Positions 62,700 to 64,000 of a stretch of DNA of 64,000 nt are shown piece after piece (the first letter of the stretch is position 1; every line of letters begins with the position of its first letter). Location of the stretch: positions 248,001 through 312,000 of the forward strand of contig NZ_SMYN01000002.1 of the NCBI RefSeq assembly GCF_004959935.1. Direction: 5' to 3'. The stretch comes from Falsirhodobacter xinxiangensis. Its GTDB lineage: Bacteria > Pseudomonadota > Alphaproteobacteria > Rhodobacterales > Rhodobacteraceae. The translations under genes were made by a program, and so were the position numbers. The notes beneath the pieces are model-generated. The model did no database searches. It saw only the letters and a program-made list of their open reading frames with translations, and was not told where the DNA came from.

Positions 62700-63437
62700 A
62701 TGTTGCGCCTTGCCCTTGCCACCGCCCTTTTCCTGCCGCTTTCCGCCCAGGCCGAGGATGTCACAGTATTCGCCGCCGCCAGCCTGAAGACCGCGCTGGA
62801 CGAGATCGCGACCGACTGGCAGCAGTCCAGCGGGGATACGGTGACCGTCTCCTATGCCGGGTCGTCGCAGCTGGCCCGCCAGATCCAGCAAGGCGCGCCC
62901 GCCGATCTGTTCATTTCGGCCGCCGTGGATTGGATGGACACGGTCGAGGGCGACGGCCTGATCGCCGAGGGCAGCCGCGTCGATCTTCTGGGCAATACGC
63001 TCGTGATCGTTGGCGGTGCCGATGCGCCCGATCTGGAAATCGCAAATCTTCCCACCGCGCTGAGCGGAGGCAAGCTGGCGATGGCACTGGTGGATTCGGT
63101 GCCTGCCGGGGTCTATGGCAAGCAGGCGCTGACCTCGCTTGGTCTGTGGGATGGCGTGTCGCCATCGGTCGCCCAGGCGGACAACGTGCGCGCGGCGCTG
63201 GCGCTGGTGGCGACCGGCGAGGCGCCTTACGGCATCGTCTATGCCTCGGATGCGGTGGCCGAGCCTGCGGTCAGGGTCGTCGCAACCTTCGCCGAAGGCA
63301 GCCACGATCCCATCGTCTATCCCGCCGCGGCGCTGAAGGATGCAGGTCCGGCTGCGACCGGGTTCCTCGATCATCTTTCTTCCGAAGCTGCGGCGGCCAC
63401 CTTCCGCGAACAGGGCTTCGAAGTTCTTCGCCAATGA
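62700..63437 (+). CDS. modA: Molybdate-binding protein ModA
   Basis: 245 residues from the ATG at 62700 (GGAG upstream; ATG 62673 is possible). Signal peptide cut after SAQA, residue 17. ModA markers: VTVFAAASLKTALDEIA, YAGSSQLARQI, DLFISAAVDWMD and the late GIVYASDA. Captures molybdate for the ModBC transporter. Overlaps modB by 4 bp. Confidence 0.94.
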   Translation: MLRLALATALFLPLSAQAEDVTVFAAASLKTALDEIATDWQQSSGDTVTVSYAGSSQLARQIQQGAPADLFISAAVDWMDTVEGDGLIAEGSRVDLLGNTLVIVGGADAPDLEIANLPTALSGGKLAMALVDSVPAGVYGKQALTSLGLWDGVSPSVAQADNVRAALALVATGEAPYGIVYASDAVAEPAVRVVATFAEGSHDPIVYPAAALKDAGPAATGFLDHLSSEAAAATFREQGFEVLRQ

Positions 63438-64000
63438 CCCCGGAGGAGTGGCAGGCTGTCCTTCTGTCGCTTCGGGTCGCCTTGGTCGCCACGCTCGTCA
63501 GCCTGCCATTCGGCATTCTGGCCGCGATGGCCCTGGCGCGCTGGCGGTTTCCGGGGCGCCAGATCCTGAACGGGTTGGTCCATCTTCCGCTGATCCTCCC
63601 GCCGGTGGTGACGGGCTATCTGCTGCTGCTGACCTTCGGGCGGCGCGGCACCGTCGGGCAATGGCTGGCCGAGACCGGGATCGTCTTCGCCTTCAACTGG
63701 ACCGGCGCGGTGCTTGCGGCGGCGGTCATGGCCTTCCCGCTTCTGGTCCGCGCCATCCGCCTGTCGCTGGAGGCCGTCGATCCAGGGCTCGAAGCCGCGG
63801 CGGGCACTCTGGGCGCATCGCCCTTGTGGGTCTTTGCCACGGTGACCCTGCCGATGATCCTGCCGGGTATCATCGCCGGCGCCGTGCTGGCTTTTGCCAA
63901 GGCAATGGGCGAGTTCGGGGCCACCATCACATTTGTTGCGAACATTCCCGGCCACACCCAGACGCTGCCATCCGCCATCTATGCCCTGCTTCAGGTTCCG
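63434..64000 (+). CDS. modB: Molybdate permease ModB, cut by window edge
   Basis: 189 codons seen, open at the right edge. ATG overlaps the modA stop (ATGA). Begins MTPEEWQAVLLSLRVALVAT, with permease helices, LPPVVTGYLLLLTFGRRGTV and the EAA-type loop AAGTLGASPLWVFATVTLPM, then FAKAMGEFGATITFVANIPG. Typical ModB; about 35-40 residues should follow outside the window. Confidence 0.95.
   Translation, partial: MTPEEWQAVLLSLRVALVATLVSLPFGILAAMALARWRFPGRQILNGLVHLPLILPPVVTGYLLLLTFGRRGTVGQWLAETGIVFAFNWTGAVLAAAVMAFPLLVRAIRLSLEAVDPGLEAAAGTLGASPLWVFATVTLPMILPGIIAGAVLAFAKAMGEFGATITFVANIPGHTQTLPSAIYALLQVP

Overview
The window is dense, high-GC bacterial chromosome with ordinary gene spacing and no insertion sequence, prophage, CRISPR array or transfer function that I can see. 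The gene set points to an alphaproteobacterium of the Rhodobacterales (Rhodobacter/Paracoccus-like). The markers are a PopZ-type DUF2497 gene beside tolC, a pyruvate dehydrogenase E1 beta with its own lipoyl domain, a VPLPA-CTERM protein, a DksA with almost no cysteines, DUF2927 and DUF2852 proteins, and an opgG-opgI-opgH-opgC glucan operon like the one I recall from Rhodobacter sphaeroides. The contents are mostly core chromosome. The novelty is in regulation and small genes rather than in an accessory island.

Layout. 1-5.3 kb: 3' part of an MsbA-like exporter, ygfZ, a secreted phytase-family esterase-like protein, an outer-membrane beta-barrel and a lipoprotein. 5.3-9.7 kb: Hint-domain protein, pcm, tolC, popZ-like gene, DUF6280-type gene, efp. 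10.3-15.9 kb: complete branched-chain amino-acid type ABC transporter and a small secreted protein. 16-20.7 kb: BaiN-type flavoprotein, tRNA-Gln, VPLPA-CTERM protein, beta-helix protein, tRNA-Leu, zinc metallopeptidase. 20.9-29.7 kb: dsbB, dgt, erpA, xthA, FAD monooxygenase, dksA, DUF2927 lipoprotein, a 54-residue membrane protein, M48 protease, PIN nuclease plus rlmI, and a 45-residue protein.

29.9-37 kb: the Entner-Doudoroff pair edd-eda behind a GntR-like operator, glnE, DUF2852, RDD and bpt. 37-39.5 kb: two divergent autoinducer-binding (LuxR-type) genes, one without a DNA-binding domain, followed by a structured leader ahead of a DUF475/TerC membrane protein. 39.5-43.8 kb: a hypothetical gene, two cyclophilins, pgk, class I fba, ftsB. 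43.8-47.6 kb: pdhA-pdhB-pdhC behind a perfect palindrome. 47.6-54.6 kb: cysE, then pstS-pstC-pstA-pstB-phoU-phoB on the minus strand with a Pho box but no phoR. 54.9-59.6 kb: opgG-opgI-opgH-opgC. 59.6-62.5 kb: DUF779 gene, aldehyde dehydrogenase and a GAF-Fis regulator lacking an AAA+ domain. 62.7 kb to the end: modA and the start of modB.

Together, edd/eda, pgk, fba and pdhABC form a central-carbon block from gluconate-6-phosphate and triose phosphates to acetyl-CoA. The pst/pho block handles phosphate and the opg operon makes and succinylates periplasmic glucans. I did not find a clearly new defence or mobile system. The best candidates for undescribed biology are the DUF475 leader RNA, the HTH-less LuxR partner, the split OpgH N-terminus (OpgI), the AAA-less GAF-Fis regulator with its palindrome, and the pdh and edd operators.
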